DNA of 64,000 bases from Rhizobium sp. BK316 (GTDB lineage Bacteria; Pseudomonadota; Alphaproteobacteria; Rhizobiales; Rhizobiaceae): positions 248,001-312,000 of the forward strand of contig NZ_JACHZR010000006.1 of assembly GCF_014193695.1 (NCBI RefSeq), written 5' to 3'. Every line of letters starts with the position of its first letter. The stretch's first letter is position 1. The translations under genes and the position numbers were made by a program. Below the pieces are notes generated by a model. It had not been told where the DNA came from. It saw only the letters and a list, made by a program, of their open reading frames with translations, and did not search any database. Positions 35,515 to 44,035 of this stretch are shown here, in pieces.

Positions 35515-35999
35515 TGGAAACGGTGGAGCAAACTGGTGGGTGCCAATGCGGTGCAGTTCGCTATCGGGCGCGCGGCGAACTCGGCTATCCGCATATTTGC
35601 CACTGCCGCATGTGCCAGAAAGCCGCCGGCAATTATTTCCTGCCGCTTGCTGCGGCCATGCGTGAAGGTTTCGAGCTGACGCGCGGCGAGCCCAGGTGGT
35701 TCCACTCCTCCGGCCTCGTGCGGCGCGGCTTCTGCGGCGATTGCGGCACGCCGCTTTTCTACGACATTCCCGATGCCGACTCCATCAACATCACGCTCGG
35801 CTCGCTCGATGATCCGCAGGCGGTAAAGCCGGTCATGCAGTCCAATCTCGACAGCAAAATGGTCTGGTTTCATGTGATCGACGGCTTGCCAGTCGAACCG
35901 GAACCGGAAACAACCGATCGCGAGGACAGGATCGCGGCGAGCAATCACCAGCATCCAGACCACGATACATCCCACTGGCCACCCGGAGCTCATTCATGA
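35514..35999 (+). CDS. GFA-family zinc protein, copy 2
   Basis: 161 residues, same fold as its neighbours with C10, C12, CHCRMC and CGDCGTP all intact. Distinct from copy 1 by KAAGNYFLPLAAAM in the variable loop where copy 1 has KAFGAYYAPLVSV. The C-terminal HQHPDHDTSHWPP motif is shared by all three copies. Coupled to copies 1 and 3 by overlapping stop/start codons. Confidence 0.9.
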   Translation: METVEQTGGCQCGAVRYRARGELGYPHICHCRMCQKAAGNYFLPLAAAMREGFELTRGEPRWFHSSGLVRRGFCGDCGTPLFYDIPDADSINITLGSLDDPQAVKPVMQSNLDSKMVWFHVIDGLPVEPEPETTDREDRIAASNHQHPDHDTSHWPPGAHS

Positions 36000-36472
36000 C
36001 CGAGACGACTAGAACAGGCGGCTGCCAATGCGGCGCCGTGCGCTTCCGCATCACAGGCAAGCTCGGACGCCCGTCCATCTGCCATTGCCGCATGTGCCAG
36101 AAGCAGTTCGGCGGCTTCTTTTCCGCGCTGGTGACGGCGCCGGAAGAAGGCATGGAATGGACGCGCGGCGAGCCCGCCTATTTCCAGTCCTCGGTCAATA
36201 TCGACCGCGGCTTCTGCCGCGATTGCGGCACGCCGATGACCTATCGCCATCCGGGCGGTCTGGAGCTTGCGATCGGCACCTTCGACGACCGCAGCGACCT
36301 CGCGCCGCAGATCCAGGTCAATTACGATTCCCGCCTGCCCTGGGTCGAGACGATCTTCGACGCGCCTGTTCACAAGGACCCGGACTTCTATGCCCGGCAG
36401 GAAGCGATCATATCCTTCCAGCATCCCGATCACGATACCGCAGTCTGGCCGGCGAAAGGCGTGAAGATATGA
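35996..36472 (+). CDS. GFA-family zinc protein, copy 3
   Basis: 158 residues, third tandem paralog. C10, C12, the CHCRMC triad and CRDCGTP pair are kept. The loop after the triad reads KQFGGFFSALVTA, closer to copy 1. Ends with FQHPDHDTAVWPA. Overlaps the proline iminopeptidase start, so cysS, three GFA genes and pip form one run of coupled genes. Confidence 0.9.
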   Translation: MTETTRTGGCQCGAVRFRITGKLGRPSICHCRMCQKQFGGFFSALVTAPEEGMEWTRGEPAYFQSSVNIDRGFCRDCGTPMTYRHPGGLELAIGTFDDRSDLAPQIQVNYDSRLPWVETIFDAPVHKDPDFYARQEAIISFQHPDHDTAVWPAKGVKI

Positions 36473-37428
36473 CGGAAGTGCTGCGCACGCTCTATCCCGA
36501 AATCGAACCCTATGCCTGCGGTCATCTCGATGTCGGCGATGGCCATGTGATCTATTGGGAACGCTCCGGTACACCGGGCGCCAAGCCGGCGGTTTTCCTG
36601 CATGGCGGCCCCGGCGGCGGCATTTCGCCTGTTCATCGCCGCCTGTTCGACCCAAAGCTCTATGACGTCCTGCTGTTCGACCAGCGCGGCTGCGGCAAGT
36701 CCACGCCGCATGCGAACCTGGAGTCCAACACCACCTGGCATCTCGTTGCCGATATCGAGCGGCTGCGGAACATGGTTGGCGTCGACAAATGGCAGGTCTT
36801 CGGCGGCTCCTGGGGCTCGACGCTGGCGCTCGCCTATGCCGAGAAACATCCCGAGCGGGTGTCCGAACTCATCGTGCGCGGCATCTATACGCTGACGCGG
36901 GCCGAGCTCGACTGGTATTATCAGTTCGGCGTCTCCGAAATGTTCCCGGACAAGTGGGAGCGCTTCGTCGCACCCATCCCGCCGGAAGAACGCCATGAGA
37001 TGATGCTCGCCTATAACCGCCGGCTCACCGGTTCGGACCGGGCGGTTGCTCTCGAGGCCGCGCAGGCCTGGAGCATCTGGGAGGGCGAGACGATCACGCT
37101 GCTGCCCGAGAAATCGACGAGCGGCAAATTCGAGGAAGCCGATTTCGCCTATGCCTTTGCGCGCATCGAGAACCACTTCTTCGTCCATGCCGGCTGGATG
37201 GATGAAGGCCAGTTGCTGCGCGATGCCCATAAGCTGAAGGATATTCCCGGCGTCATCGTCCACGGACGTTACGACATGCCCTGCCCGGCCAAATACGCCT
37301 GGCTGCTGCACAAGGCATGGCCGAAGGCCGACTTCCACCTGATCGAAGGGGCTGGTCACGCTTTCTCGGAACCCGGCATTCTCGACCAGTTGATCCGGGC
37401 GACGGACCGGTTCGCAGGCAAACAATAA
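36469..37428 (+). CDS. pip: Proline iminopeptidase (alpha/beta hydrolase)
   Basis: Releases N-terminal proline from peptides. 319 residues: oxyanion-hole segment HGGPGGGISP near residue 44, DQRGCGKSTPH near 70, nucleophile elbow GGSWGSTLALAYAEKHPERV near 105, catalytic aspartate in VIHGRYDMPCP near 268 and histidine in EGAGHAFSEP near 295. Full length for S33 family prolyl aminopeptidases. Overlaps GFA copy 3 by 4 bases. Confidence 0.93.
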   Translation: MTEVLRTLYPEIEPYACGHLDVGDGHVIYWERSGTPGAKPAVFLHGGPGGGISPVHRRLFDPKLYDVLLFDQRGCGKSTPHANLESNTTWHLVADIERLRNMVGVDKWQVFGGSWGSTLALAYAEKHPERVSELIVRGIYTLTRAELDWYYQFGVSEMFPDKWERFVAPIPPEERHEMMLAYNRRLTGSDRAVALEAAQAWSIWEGETITLLPEKSTSGKFEEADFAYAFARIENHFFVHAGWMDEGQLLRDAHKLKDIPGVIVHGRYDMPCPAKYAWLLHKAWPKADFHLIEGAGHAFSEPGILDQLIRATDRFAGKQ

Positions 37429-37458
37429 AAGCCGCAAGGCGCGACAGGAAACACCACC

Positions 37459-39075
37459 ATGACACGCGAAAGAATCTACCTCTTCGACACGACGCTTCGG
37501 GACGGGCAGCAGACGCCCGGCATCGATTTTTCGGTCGAGGACAAGATTGCGATTGCAAGCATGCTGGACGAGTTCGGGCTCGACTATGTCGAAGGCGGCT
37601 ATCCGGGCGCAAACCCGACCGATACCGCCTTCTTTGCCGAGAAGCGTACCAGCCAGGCCACCTTCGTCGCCTTCGGCATGACCAAGCGTCCTGGCGTTTC
37701 CGTCTCCAACGATCCCGGTATCGTGAGCCTCCTGCAGGCGCGCAGCGATGCGGTCTGCTTCGTCGCGAAGAGCTGGGATTATCATGTGCAGGTGGCGCTC
37801 GGCTGCACCAACGAGGAAAACCTCGAATGCATCGCCGAAAGCGTCAAGGCCGTGGTTGCCGCCGGCAAGGAAGCTTTGGTCGACTGCGAGCATTTCTTCG
37901 ACGGCTACAAGGCCAATCCGGAATATGCGCTCGCCTGCGCCAAGACCGCTTACGAAAACGGCGCGCGCTGGGTGGTGCTCTGCGACACCAATGGTGGCAC
38001 GCAGCCGCCGGAAGTGTGCGCCATCGTCGAAGCCGTGATCGCCGCCGGCGTGCCGGGACACTGTCTCGGCATCCATGCGCATAACGATACCGGCCAGGCG
38101 GTCGCCAATTCGCTCGCCGCGGTCGAGGCAGGCGTGCGCCAGATCCAGGGTACGCTGAACGGCGTCGGCGAACGTTGCGGCAATGCCAATCTGGTGACGC
38201 TGATCCCGACGCTGGCGCTGAAGAGCGCCTACAACACGCGTTTCGAGACGGCGATCGACGCGGATCGGTTGACCAACCTCACCCGCCTGTCGCACGCGTT
38301 CGACGAACTGCTGAACCGCTCGCCGGATCATCAGATGCCTTATGTCGGCGCGTCTGCCTTCGCCACCAAAGCCGGCATCCACGCCTCGGCCCTGCTGAAA
38401 GACCCGCGCACCTACGAGCACGTACCGCCGGAAAGTGTGGGCAATTTCCGCAAGGTCATGGTCTCAGATCAGGGGGGCAAGGCCAACTTCATCAATGCGC
38501 TGAAGCGGCGCGGTATCGACGTCGCCAAGGACGATCCGAAGCTCGATCTCCTGATCTCCATCGTCAAGGAGCGCGAAGCATCCGGCTATGCCTATGAGGG
38601 TGCGGATGCGAGCTTCGAGCTTCTCGCTCGCCGCACCATGGGCACCATTCCGGACTTCTTCTCGCTCGATGGTTTCCGGGTGATGATCGAACGGCGCTTC
38701 GATTCCCACGGCCGTATAAAGATCGTCTCCGAAGCGGTCGTGAAGATCAGCATCGACGGGCAGACGCTGATGTCGGTTGCGGAAGCCGAAGGCCCGGTCA
38801 ACGCGCTCGACCTTGCGCTGCGCAAGGATTTCGGCAAGTACCAGCACGAGATCGATGACCTCGTGCTCGCCGACTTCAAGGTGCGTATCCTCAATGGCGG
38901 TACTGACGCCATCACCCGCGTTCTGATCGAATCCACCGATTCCAGCGGCGTGCGCTGGTGGACTGTCGGCGTTTCCGACAACATCATCGACGCCTCGTTC
39001 CAGGCGCTGATGGATTCGGTGATCTACAAGCTGATGAAGAACCGGCAGCTCGCCGGCAAGATCGCCGCCGAATAG
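37459..39075 (+). CDS. cimA: (R)-citramalate synthase
   Basis: Condenses pyruvate and acetyl-CoA to citramalate, a threonine-independent entry to isoleucine. 538 residues: DTTLRDGQQTPG near residue 9, metal histidines in GIHAHNDTG near 205, GTLNGVGERCGNANL near 233, and a C-terminal LeuA-type regulatory domain (about 400-530). CimA is distinguished from LeuA by length and the DGQQTPGIDFS form. Convergent with the pcm-like gene, 2 bp apart. Confidence 0.92.
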   Translation: MTRERIYLFDTTLRDGQQTPGIDFSVEDKIAIASMLDEFGLDYVEGGYPGANPTDTAFFAEKRTSQATFVAFGMTKRPGVSVSNDPGIVSLLQARSDAVCFVAKSWDYHVQVALGCTNEENLECIAESVKAVVAAGKEALVDCEHFFDGYKANPEYALACAKTAYENGARWVVLCDTNGGTQPPEVCAIVEAVIAAGVPGHCLGIHAHNDTGQAVANSLAAVEAGVRQIQGTLNGVGERCGNANLVTLIPTLALKSAYNTRFETAIDADRLTNLTRLSHAFDELLNRSPDHQMPYVGASAFATKAGIHASALLKDPRTYEHVPPESVGNFRKVMVSDQGGKANFINALKRRGIDVAKDDPKLDLLISIVKEREASGYAYEGADASFELLARRTMGTIPDFFSLDGFRVMIERRFDSHGRIKIVSEAVVKISIDGQTLMSVAEAEGPVNALDLALRKDFGKYQHEIDDLVLADFKVRILNGGTDAITRVLIESTDSSGVRWWTVGVSDNIIDASFQALMDSVIYKLMKNRQLAGKIAAE

Positions 39076-39077
39076 GC

Positions 39078-39938
39078 TCAGAGGAGGCCCCAGTCCTCCT
39101 CCGAATACCATTCGTCCTCTTCTCTCGGCGTCTTCCAGCGCAGCCGCGTGACCTCGTTCATGCCGCCATGCCGGAAGGTGTCTTCGAGCGCCCTGTAGGT
39201 CTCGAGCGTGCCGGTCGCGCCATGGCCCCAGACAAAGACGGTAGAGCTCAGATAACGGGCGCGATAGTCACTCGGCGTGCGCTCGATCAGGAAGAAGCCG
39301 CCGCGGGCGCTGAGTGGACGCAAATTATCCCTGCCGTCACGGGAGGGTGCGCTGAGCGGAAAAATCAGCCTGCCGCCGACAGCGAGATTGTCGATCCAGG
39401 CTTCGGCTGGCCTGTGGACCGCGAAATTGACGTAGATCGCGTCGAATGGCGACTGCGGCCATTTCAGGCCGTTGCCGCAGATGACCTCGACATTGCCGTA
39501 AGGGGCCAGACTGGTGGCGGCGCGGGCGGCAAGATCCCGGTCATATTCGATTGCCACGACATGGCCGTCGTGACCGACCAGATGCGACAGCATGGCGGTG
39601 TAGTAGCCACCGCCGGCGCCAATATGGCAGGCCGTCTCGCCGGGTTGCGGCGCGAGCCAGTGAAGGCCGAGCGCATGCAGCGAGGGGCTGCCGTTGTTGA
39701 CCTGCCGTCCCTCCTGCAGCGCAATCAGAACATCCTGATAGAGGATGACGGGATCGGTCGACGGCATGTCCTGATAGCCGATCCCGTTTGCCATGCGCCA
39801 CGGCGGCGGGTCCAGGAAATCCTCCCGCGGCACAGTGGCAAAGACCTGCCACAGCCGCTCGTCGCCTGCGATGCCCATCTTCGCCAGCATCTGAGTGGCA
39901 TAGGCCTGCCGGCAGATCGCCAGTTTCGTTTCGTCCAT
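39078..39938 (-). CDS. Protein-L-isoaspartate O-methyltransferase-like protein
   Basis: 286-residue SAM-dependent methyltransferase. PREDFLDPP and VILYQDVLIALQ near the N-terminus, motif I in GETACHIGAGGGYYTA near residue 100 and VVAIEYDRDLA near 128 match the PCMT family. The family hallmark 'VLEIGTGSGY' is changed to CHIGAGGGY. It is longer than Pcm (about 210), with an extra C-terminal 70 residues, so it may modify another substrate. Start ATG 39938 is chosen over an in-frame ATG at 39980. Confidence 0.8.
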   Translation of the reverse strand: MDETKLAICRQAYATQMLAKMGIAGDERLWQVFATVPREDFLDPPPWRMANGIGYQDMPSTDPVILYQDVLIALQEGRQVNNGSPSLHALGLHWLAPQPGETACHIGAGGGYYTAMLSHLVGHDGHVVAIEYDRDLAARAATSLAPYGNVEVICGNGLKWPQSPFDAIYVNFAVHRPAEAWIDNLAVGGRLIFPLSAPSRDGRDNLRPLSARGGFFLIERTPSDYRARYLSSTVFVWGHGATGTLETYRALEDTFRHGGMNEVTRLRWKTPREEDEWYSEEDWGLL

Positions 39939-40052
39939 GTTCGCCTCTTCCGGCGGCCAAATAGACACCGGTCCATTCAAGGAAATGAATTGGCCTATTC
40001 ACGCCGCTTAAGCTAATCCGGATCAGAAACAGAACAAAGACGGAAACATCCA

Positions 40053-40967
40053 ATGTCAGCTGACGTCAGCGCCCCGCTCATCAAGAACGAAGACAGTCCA
40101 CGCGGATTTGCCTTCGCGCTTACGGCCTATCTTCTGTGGGGGTTCCTGCCGATCTACATGAAGGCGGTGGCGCATATCTCGCCGGCCGAAGTCATCGCCC
40201 ACCGTATTCTCTGGTCGCTGCCGCTCGCCGGCATCGTGCTCCTGGTCCTGGGGCGGACCCAGGACGTTGCTGTTGCGCTGCGTTCTCCCCGCATGCTTGC
40301 CATGGCGGCCATGACCGCGGCGCTGATTACCGTGAACTGGGGCACTTATGTCTGGGCGATCGGCGCCGGCCATTCGCTCGATGCGGCCATGGGCTATTTC
40401 ATCAACCCGCTCTTCAGCATCTTTCTCGGCGCGGTGCTCCTGAAGGAAAAGCTGCAGCCGATGCAGATCGCGGCGATCTGCCTTGCAGGCCTGGCGGTCG
40501 TGGTCCTTGCTTTCGACAGCGGCGGCATTCCCTGGGTGGCGCTGACGCTCGCAATCAGCTGGGGCTTCTATGCGCTCTTTCGCAAGACGTTGCCGCTCGG
40601 GCCGAACCAGGGCTTCTTCCTGGAGGTGCTGATCCTCAGCCTGCCTGCCCTGCTTTACATCCTGTATCTGGAATTCGTCAGCGGCGAAGGACACTTATAC
40701 CGGACCGGCCTTTCCGACACCGCCCTGCTGCTTGGCTGCGGACTGATCACAGCCGTGCCGCTCATGATCTACGCCAACGGCGCCAAGTTGCTCAAGCTGT
40801 CGACCATCGGCATCATGCAGTATATCGCGCCGACGATGATCTTCCTCATCGCCGTCTTCGGGTTCGGAGAAGAGCTGGATAGGGCGCGCATGATCGCCTT
40901 CCCGCTGATCTGGGCAGGCCTGTTTTTCTATACCTGGTCGATGCTACGGACGACGCGCGGGCGCTGA
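40053..40967 (+). CDS. rarD: RarD-type EamA transporter
   Basis: 304-residue protein with ten membrane helices in two EamA halves. FALTAYLLWGFLPIYMKAV at residues 18-36 and WGTYVWAIGAGHSLDAAMGY near 92 are the RarD signature, and the RKTLPLGPNQGFFLE segment near 170 is the linker. RarD was described as a chloramphenicol-sensitivity permease; real substrate unknown. Confidence 0.9.
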   Translation: MSADVSAPLIKNEDSPRGFAFALTAYLLWGFLPIYMKAVAHISPAEVIAHRILWSLPLAGIVLLVLGRTQDVAVALRSPRMLAMAAMTAALITVNWGTYVWAIGAGHSLDAAMGYFINPLFSIFLGAVLLKEKLQPMQIAAICLAGLAVVVLAFDSGGIPWVALTLAISWGFYALFRKTLPLGPNQGFFLEVLILSLPALLYILYLEFVSGEGHLYRTGLSDTALLLGCGLITAVPLMIYANGAKLLKLSTIGIMQYIAPTMIFLIAVFGFGEELDRARMIAFPLIWAGLFFYTWSMLRTTRGR

Positions 40968-40969
40968 GC

Positions 40970-41593
40970 CTACATCTTCGAGATCACGTCGTCCTCGCCG
41001 CCGCGGTCGGCGGCGAGTTCTGCCGCCTGCGCCATGATGGCCGGGATGATGCCGGAGATCTCGTCGACGACGAGCGGCTGGACGCGATGGGCGGTGTGCA
41101 GGAAGCCCTCGCCCGTCATGTGGCGCATGAGCTCCATCATCGGATCCCAGAAACCGTTGATATTGGCGAAGACCATCGGCTTCTCGTGGCGGCCGAGCTG
41201 CGCCCAGGTCATGATCTCGACGATCTCTTCCAGCGTGCCGATACCGCCCGGCAAGGCCACGAAGGCATCCGAGCGCTCGAACATCGTGTGTTTGCGCGCA
41301 TGCATGTCAGGGGTTACAATAAGCTCGTTGAGTTGGCCGAGCGAATGGCGGGTCGCCTCCATGTCGATCAGGAACTCGGGAATGATGCCCGTTACCTGAC
41401 CACCGTTGGATAGGGTCCCGCTGGCCACAGCGCCCATGATGCCTTTCGTGCCGCCGCCATAGATCAGGCGAAGGCCATATTCCGCGATCTCTTTTCCAAG
41501 TGCGCGGCCGGCAGCCATATGGGCAGGATCGCGTCCCGGCCGAGAGCCGCAATAAACGCAAATGGATCGAATCGATACAGATTGTTCGGTCAT
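40970..41593 (-). CDS. LOG-family (cytokinin riboside 5'-phosphate) phosphoribohydrolase
   Basis: 207 residues of the TIGR00730/LOG family. The diagnostic motifs are GGGTKGIMGAVA near residue 50 and MHARKHTMFERSDAFVALPG followed by GIGTLEE near 105-130, with the catalytic arginine and glutamate. LOG enzymes release free cytokinin or hydrolyse nucleoside 5'-monophosphates. In a plant-associated genus, cytokinin release is possible but not shown. ATG 41593 is preferred; residues upstream in frame do not match the family. Convergent with rarD. Confidence 0.88.
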   Translation of the reverse strand: MTEQSVSIRSICVYCGSRPGRDPAHMAAGRALGKEIAEYGLRLIYGGGTKGIMGAVASGTLSNGGQVTGIIPEFLIDMEATRHSLGQLNELIVTPDMHARKHTMFERSDAFVALPGGIGTLEEIVEIMTWAQLGRHEKPMVFANINGFWDPMMELMRHMTGEGFLHTAHRVQPLVVDEISGIIPAIMAQAAELAADRGGEDDVISKM

Positions 41594-41749
41594 AAGGGAA
41601 AAACAACTATTCCATTTCAATGCAGTCAAGAAAATTGAATGAAAAGCGGCGTGCCGAGCTTGTGTAATTGCTTTGAATGCTTGTGAAAAGCAACGGGAAT
41701 CGCTAGCAATTTCTGGATACTACGGCAATTTGCCGCCTTGGGAGACGTA

Positions 41750-43771
41750 ATGATGAAAAACCGTGCCGGCTTGCTGGCCCTCGCAGTGCTCGTAATCGCA
41801 ATCATACTGATGGTGTTTTTCGTCATGCCCCGGCTCGGCCCTGATGTGGCGAAGGTTGGTGACGCCATCAACCAGGCCGGCACCGAGGTCAGCAATACGG
41901 TTAACGAAGCGTCTAAGACTTCCCGCTCGGCTGTCGCGGATGCCGCAGCCGCCGTTCAGAAGATCGGCAGCCTCACCGCCGATGCCGGCCAGTCACTCTC
42001 CGGCCTGAAGGCGCTGTTTGCCGATGGCAAGGTGCCCGCCGCCGATGCGGTTGCAGGCGCCAAGACAGCAGCCGTGAATGCGCTGACCGCGATCGTCGAT
42101 TTCGCCGCCCCTGACGGTCTCGACACCGCAACCGCAGGCCTCGTCTCCAAGGCCAAGGACGGTGCAGGCAAGGCGCGCGACATCATCCAGAATCTGCCTG
42201 AAAATGCCGCCGATGCGCTGGCCGCACTCACAAAGGCCGAAGCCGCGCTGACCGGATCGCCGGAAGCTGCCGGCCAGCCGGCCGCTTCCGACACAGGCCC
42301 GAAGATCCCGGCGTTCGACGTGCTGCGCGTCGAGCCCGATGGTTCGACCGTCATTGCCGGCTCGGCCGAACCGCATGGCAAGCTGGAAGTGCTTGACGGC
42401 GACAAGGTGGTCGTGACGACCGATGTCGACGGCACCGGCGATTTTGCCGCCGTTCTCGACAATCCGCTTCCCGCCGGCGACCATCAGCTCGTGCTGAAAG
42501 TGACGGGCAAGGATGGCAAGACCACGCTCTCGGAAGAAGTCGCGACCGTTTCCGTGCCGAAGGACGGCAGCGGCAGCGAACTGCTCGCCATGGTCTCCAA
42601 GCCCGGCACGGCAAGCCGCATCATTACGGCGCCGAAGGCTGAGGTCGCCAGTGCCCAGCCGCCGACCGCCAACGACGCATCCGCCGTACCTGCGGGCAAT
42701 CAGCCGGCGCAGAATGGCGCTGCGAACGATCAGGTCGCCGTGCAGACCCCGGATATGCCCGCAGGCGCCAGCGATAACGCCAAGACGGCGCCGGCGGTTC
42801 CCGGCACCCAGCAGGGTGGCGGCAGCACGGCCGACGTGATGGTCAATGCCGTCGAGATCGAGGGCAACAAGATCTTCGTTGCCGGCACGACGCGCTCCAA
42901 CGCCAAGGTCGTCGGTTATGCCGATGATGCGCTCATCGGCCAGGATACCGCAGGGCCGGACGGGCACTTCGTCATCGAAGGCGTGATGAATCTGTCGGTC
43001 GGCGACCACAAGATCCGCGTCGACGTCGTCGACGGCGCCGGCAAGGTGCTCGTGCGCGCCACCGTCAACTTCAACCGTCCAGCGGGCGATCAGGTCACGG
43101 TTGCCGCCCGGTCCGGCAACAATGCGAATACCAGTCAGGCGATGGTGCCGCTCGATGAAGGCCAGATCGGCAAGCTCAAGAGCGACGCAACGAAGGCCTT
43201 CGGCCTGCTGAAGGGCCTGTTTGCAGACGGCGGGGTGCCGGGTGCGGAACAGCTTGCGGCAGCGCGCTCGGCAACCGAATTCGCACTGCGCTCGATTGTC
43301 GATTTCCGTCCGGGCATCGATGCGACTGACGCCATCAAGCAGGCATCGGCTTCCGCCTCGCAGGTTGCCTCGAACGCGCTCACAGTGCTGCAGGGCCTGC
43401 CGAAGGATGCAAAGTCAGTCGGCGCGGCGCTCGACCAGCTCGGCGCGATCATTGCCCAGCTGACGGTTCCCAATGCCGCGCCCATGCCGTCGAACGAAAT
43501 ATCCGACGCCGGCCAGCCGAAGACGATCGAGCAGGCGCCGCTGACGGAAAACAACAATGCTGTCATCATCCGCCGCGGCGATACGCTGTGGCAGATTTCC
43601 CGCCGCGTCTACGGCCTCGGTGTGCGCTACACGACGATCTACATCGCCAACGAGGACAAGATCGTCAATCCGGACCGCATCCGCCCCGGCCAGATCTTCG
43701 GCCTGCCGAAGGATGCACTGCCCAACGCGGAGGAGCTGCATCGCAAGCGGCTCTCCGGTCAGCATCCCTGA
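41750..43771 (+). CDS. LysM-domain protein with mirrored internal duplication
   Basis: 673 residues, start ATG 41750 behind GGAGAC. Layout: one membrane helix (about 7-28); helical module A (about 70-165, LFADGKVPAADAV and AIVDF); Ig-like module (about 190-275, STVIAGSAEPHGKLEV); an Ala/Pro/Gln-rich linker (about 285-365); a second Ig-like module (about 365-450, KIFVAGTTRSNAKVVGY); module A' (about 465-565, LFADGGVPGAEQL and SIVDF); and a C-terminal LysM domain (about 600-650, IIRRGDTLWQISRRVYG). LysM binds peptidoglycan, so this is probably an envelope-anchored cell-wall protein. Module order A-Ig-linker-Ig-A' is a palindromic architecture. Confidence 0.85.
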   Translation: MMKNRAGLLALAVLVIAIILMVFFVMPRLGPDVAKVGDAINQAGTEVSNTVNEASKTSRSAVADAAAAVQKIGSLTADAGQSLSGLKALFADGKVPAADAVAGAKTAAVNALTAIVDFAAPDGLDTATAGLVSKAKDGAGKARDIIQNLPENAADALAALTKAEAALTGSPEAAGQPAASDTGPKIPAFDVLRVEPDGSTVIAGSAEPHGKLEVLDGDKVVVTTDVDGTGDFAAVLDNPLPAGDHQLVLKVTGKDGKTTLSEEVATVSVPKDGSGSELLAMVSKPGTASRIITAPKAEVASAQPPTANDASAVPAGNQPAQNGAANDQVAVQTPDMPAGASDNAKTAPAVPGTQQGGGSTADVMVNAVEIEGNKIFVAGTTRSNAKVVGYADDALIGQDTAGPDGHFVIEGVMNLSVGDHKIRVDVVDGAGKVLVRATVNFNRPAGDQVTVAARSGNNANTSQAMVPLDEGQIGKLKSDATKAFGLLKGLFADGGVPGAEQLAAARSATEFALRSIVDFRPGIDATDAIKQASASASQVASNALTVLQGLPKDAKSVGAALDQLGAIIAQLTVPNAAPMPSNEISDAGQPKTIEQAPLTENNNAVIIRRGDTLWQISRRVYGLGVRYTTIYIANEDKIVNPDRIRPGQIFGLPKDALPNAEELHRKRLSGQHP

Positions 43772-43776
43772 ATATC

Positions 43777-43804
43777 AAAACGGCGGCCCATCGGCCGCCG
43801 TTTT
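43777..43804 (+). terminator. Rho-independent terminator
   Basis: Perfect 12-bp stem AAAACGGCGGCC / GGCCGCCGTTTT with loop CATC, 6 bp after the LysM gene stop. Confidence 0.95.
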
Positions 43805-43807
43805 CCT

Positions 43808-43907
43808 TAGAGCGCCGTGCGTCCATTCGGACCCACAAAGGACGCTCTAACTCTTTGAATCTACGCATCAGGCTTCCGAAAATCGATTCCGATTTTCGGG
43901 CCGATGC
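43808..43907. repeat. Composite palindromic intergenic repeat
   Basis: Two adjacent palindromes. First: TAGAGCG (43808-43814) pairs with CGCTCTA (43843-43849) enclosing GTCC-ATTC-GGAC. Second: GCATC (43865-43869) and GATGC (43903-43907) enclose a perfect 10-bp stem CCGAAAATCG / CGATTTTCGG with loop ATTC. The TAGAGC terminus matches the ends of the element at 9780-10074, and the GAAAATCG-ATTC-CGATTTTC core is of a kind widely scattered in rhizobial intergenic regions. Confidence 0.75.
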
Positions 43908-44035
43908 TGTGGCGCGGGCGCGCAACACTTCGCCTATAAAATCCCTATCAATGTTGTATTCCGCCAGCCGGTATCATATCTCGCGGGAACGGCGACAGGC
44001 CGCGGCGAGAGCGGCCCTTCGGGCTGGAGACAGGC

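Noticed and set aside
36430..38421. 663-codon minus-strand open frame opposite pip and cimA
   Set aside because: Antisense of two clear enzymes, no recognisable domain or ribosome site.
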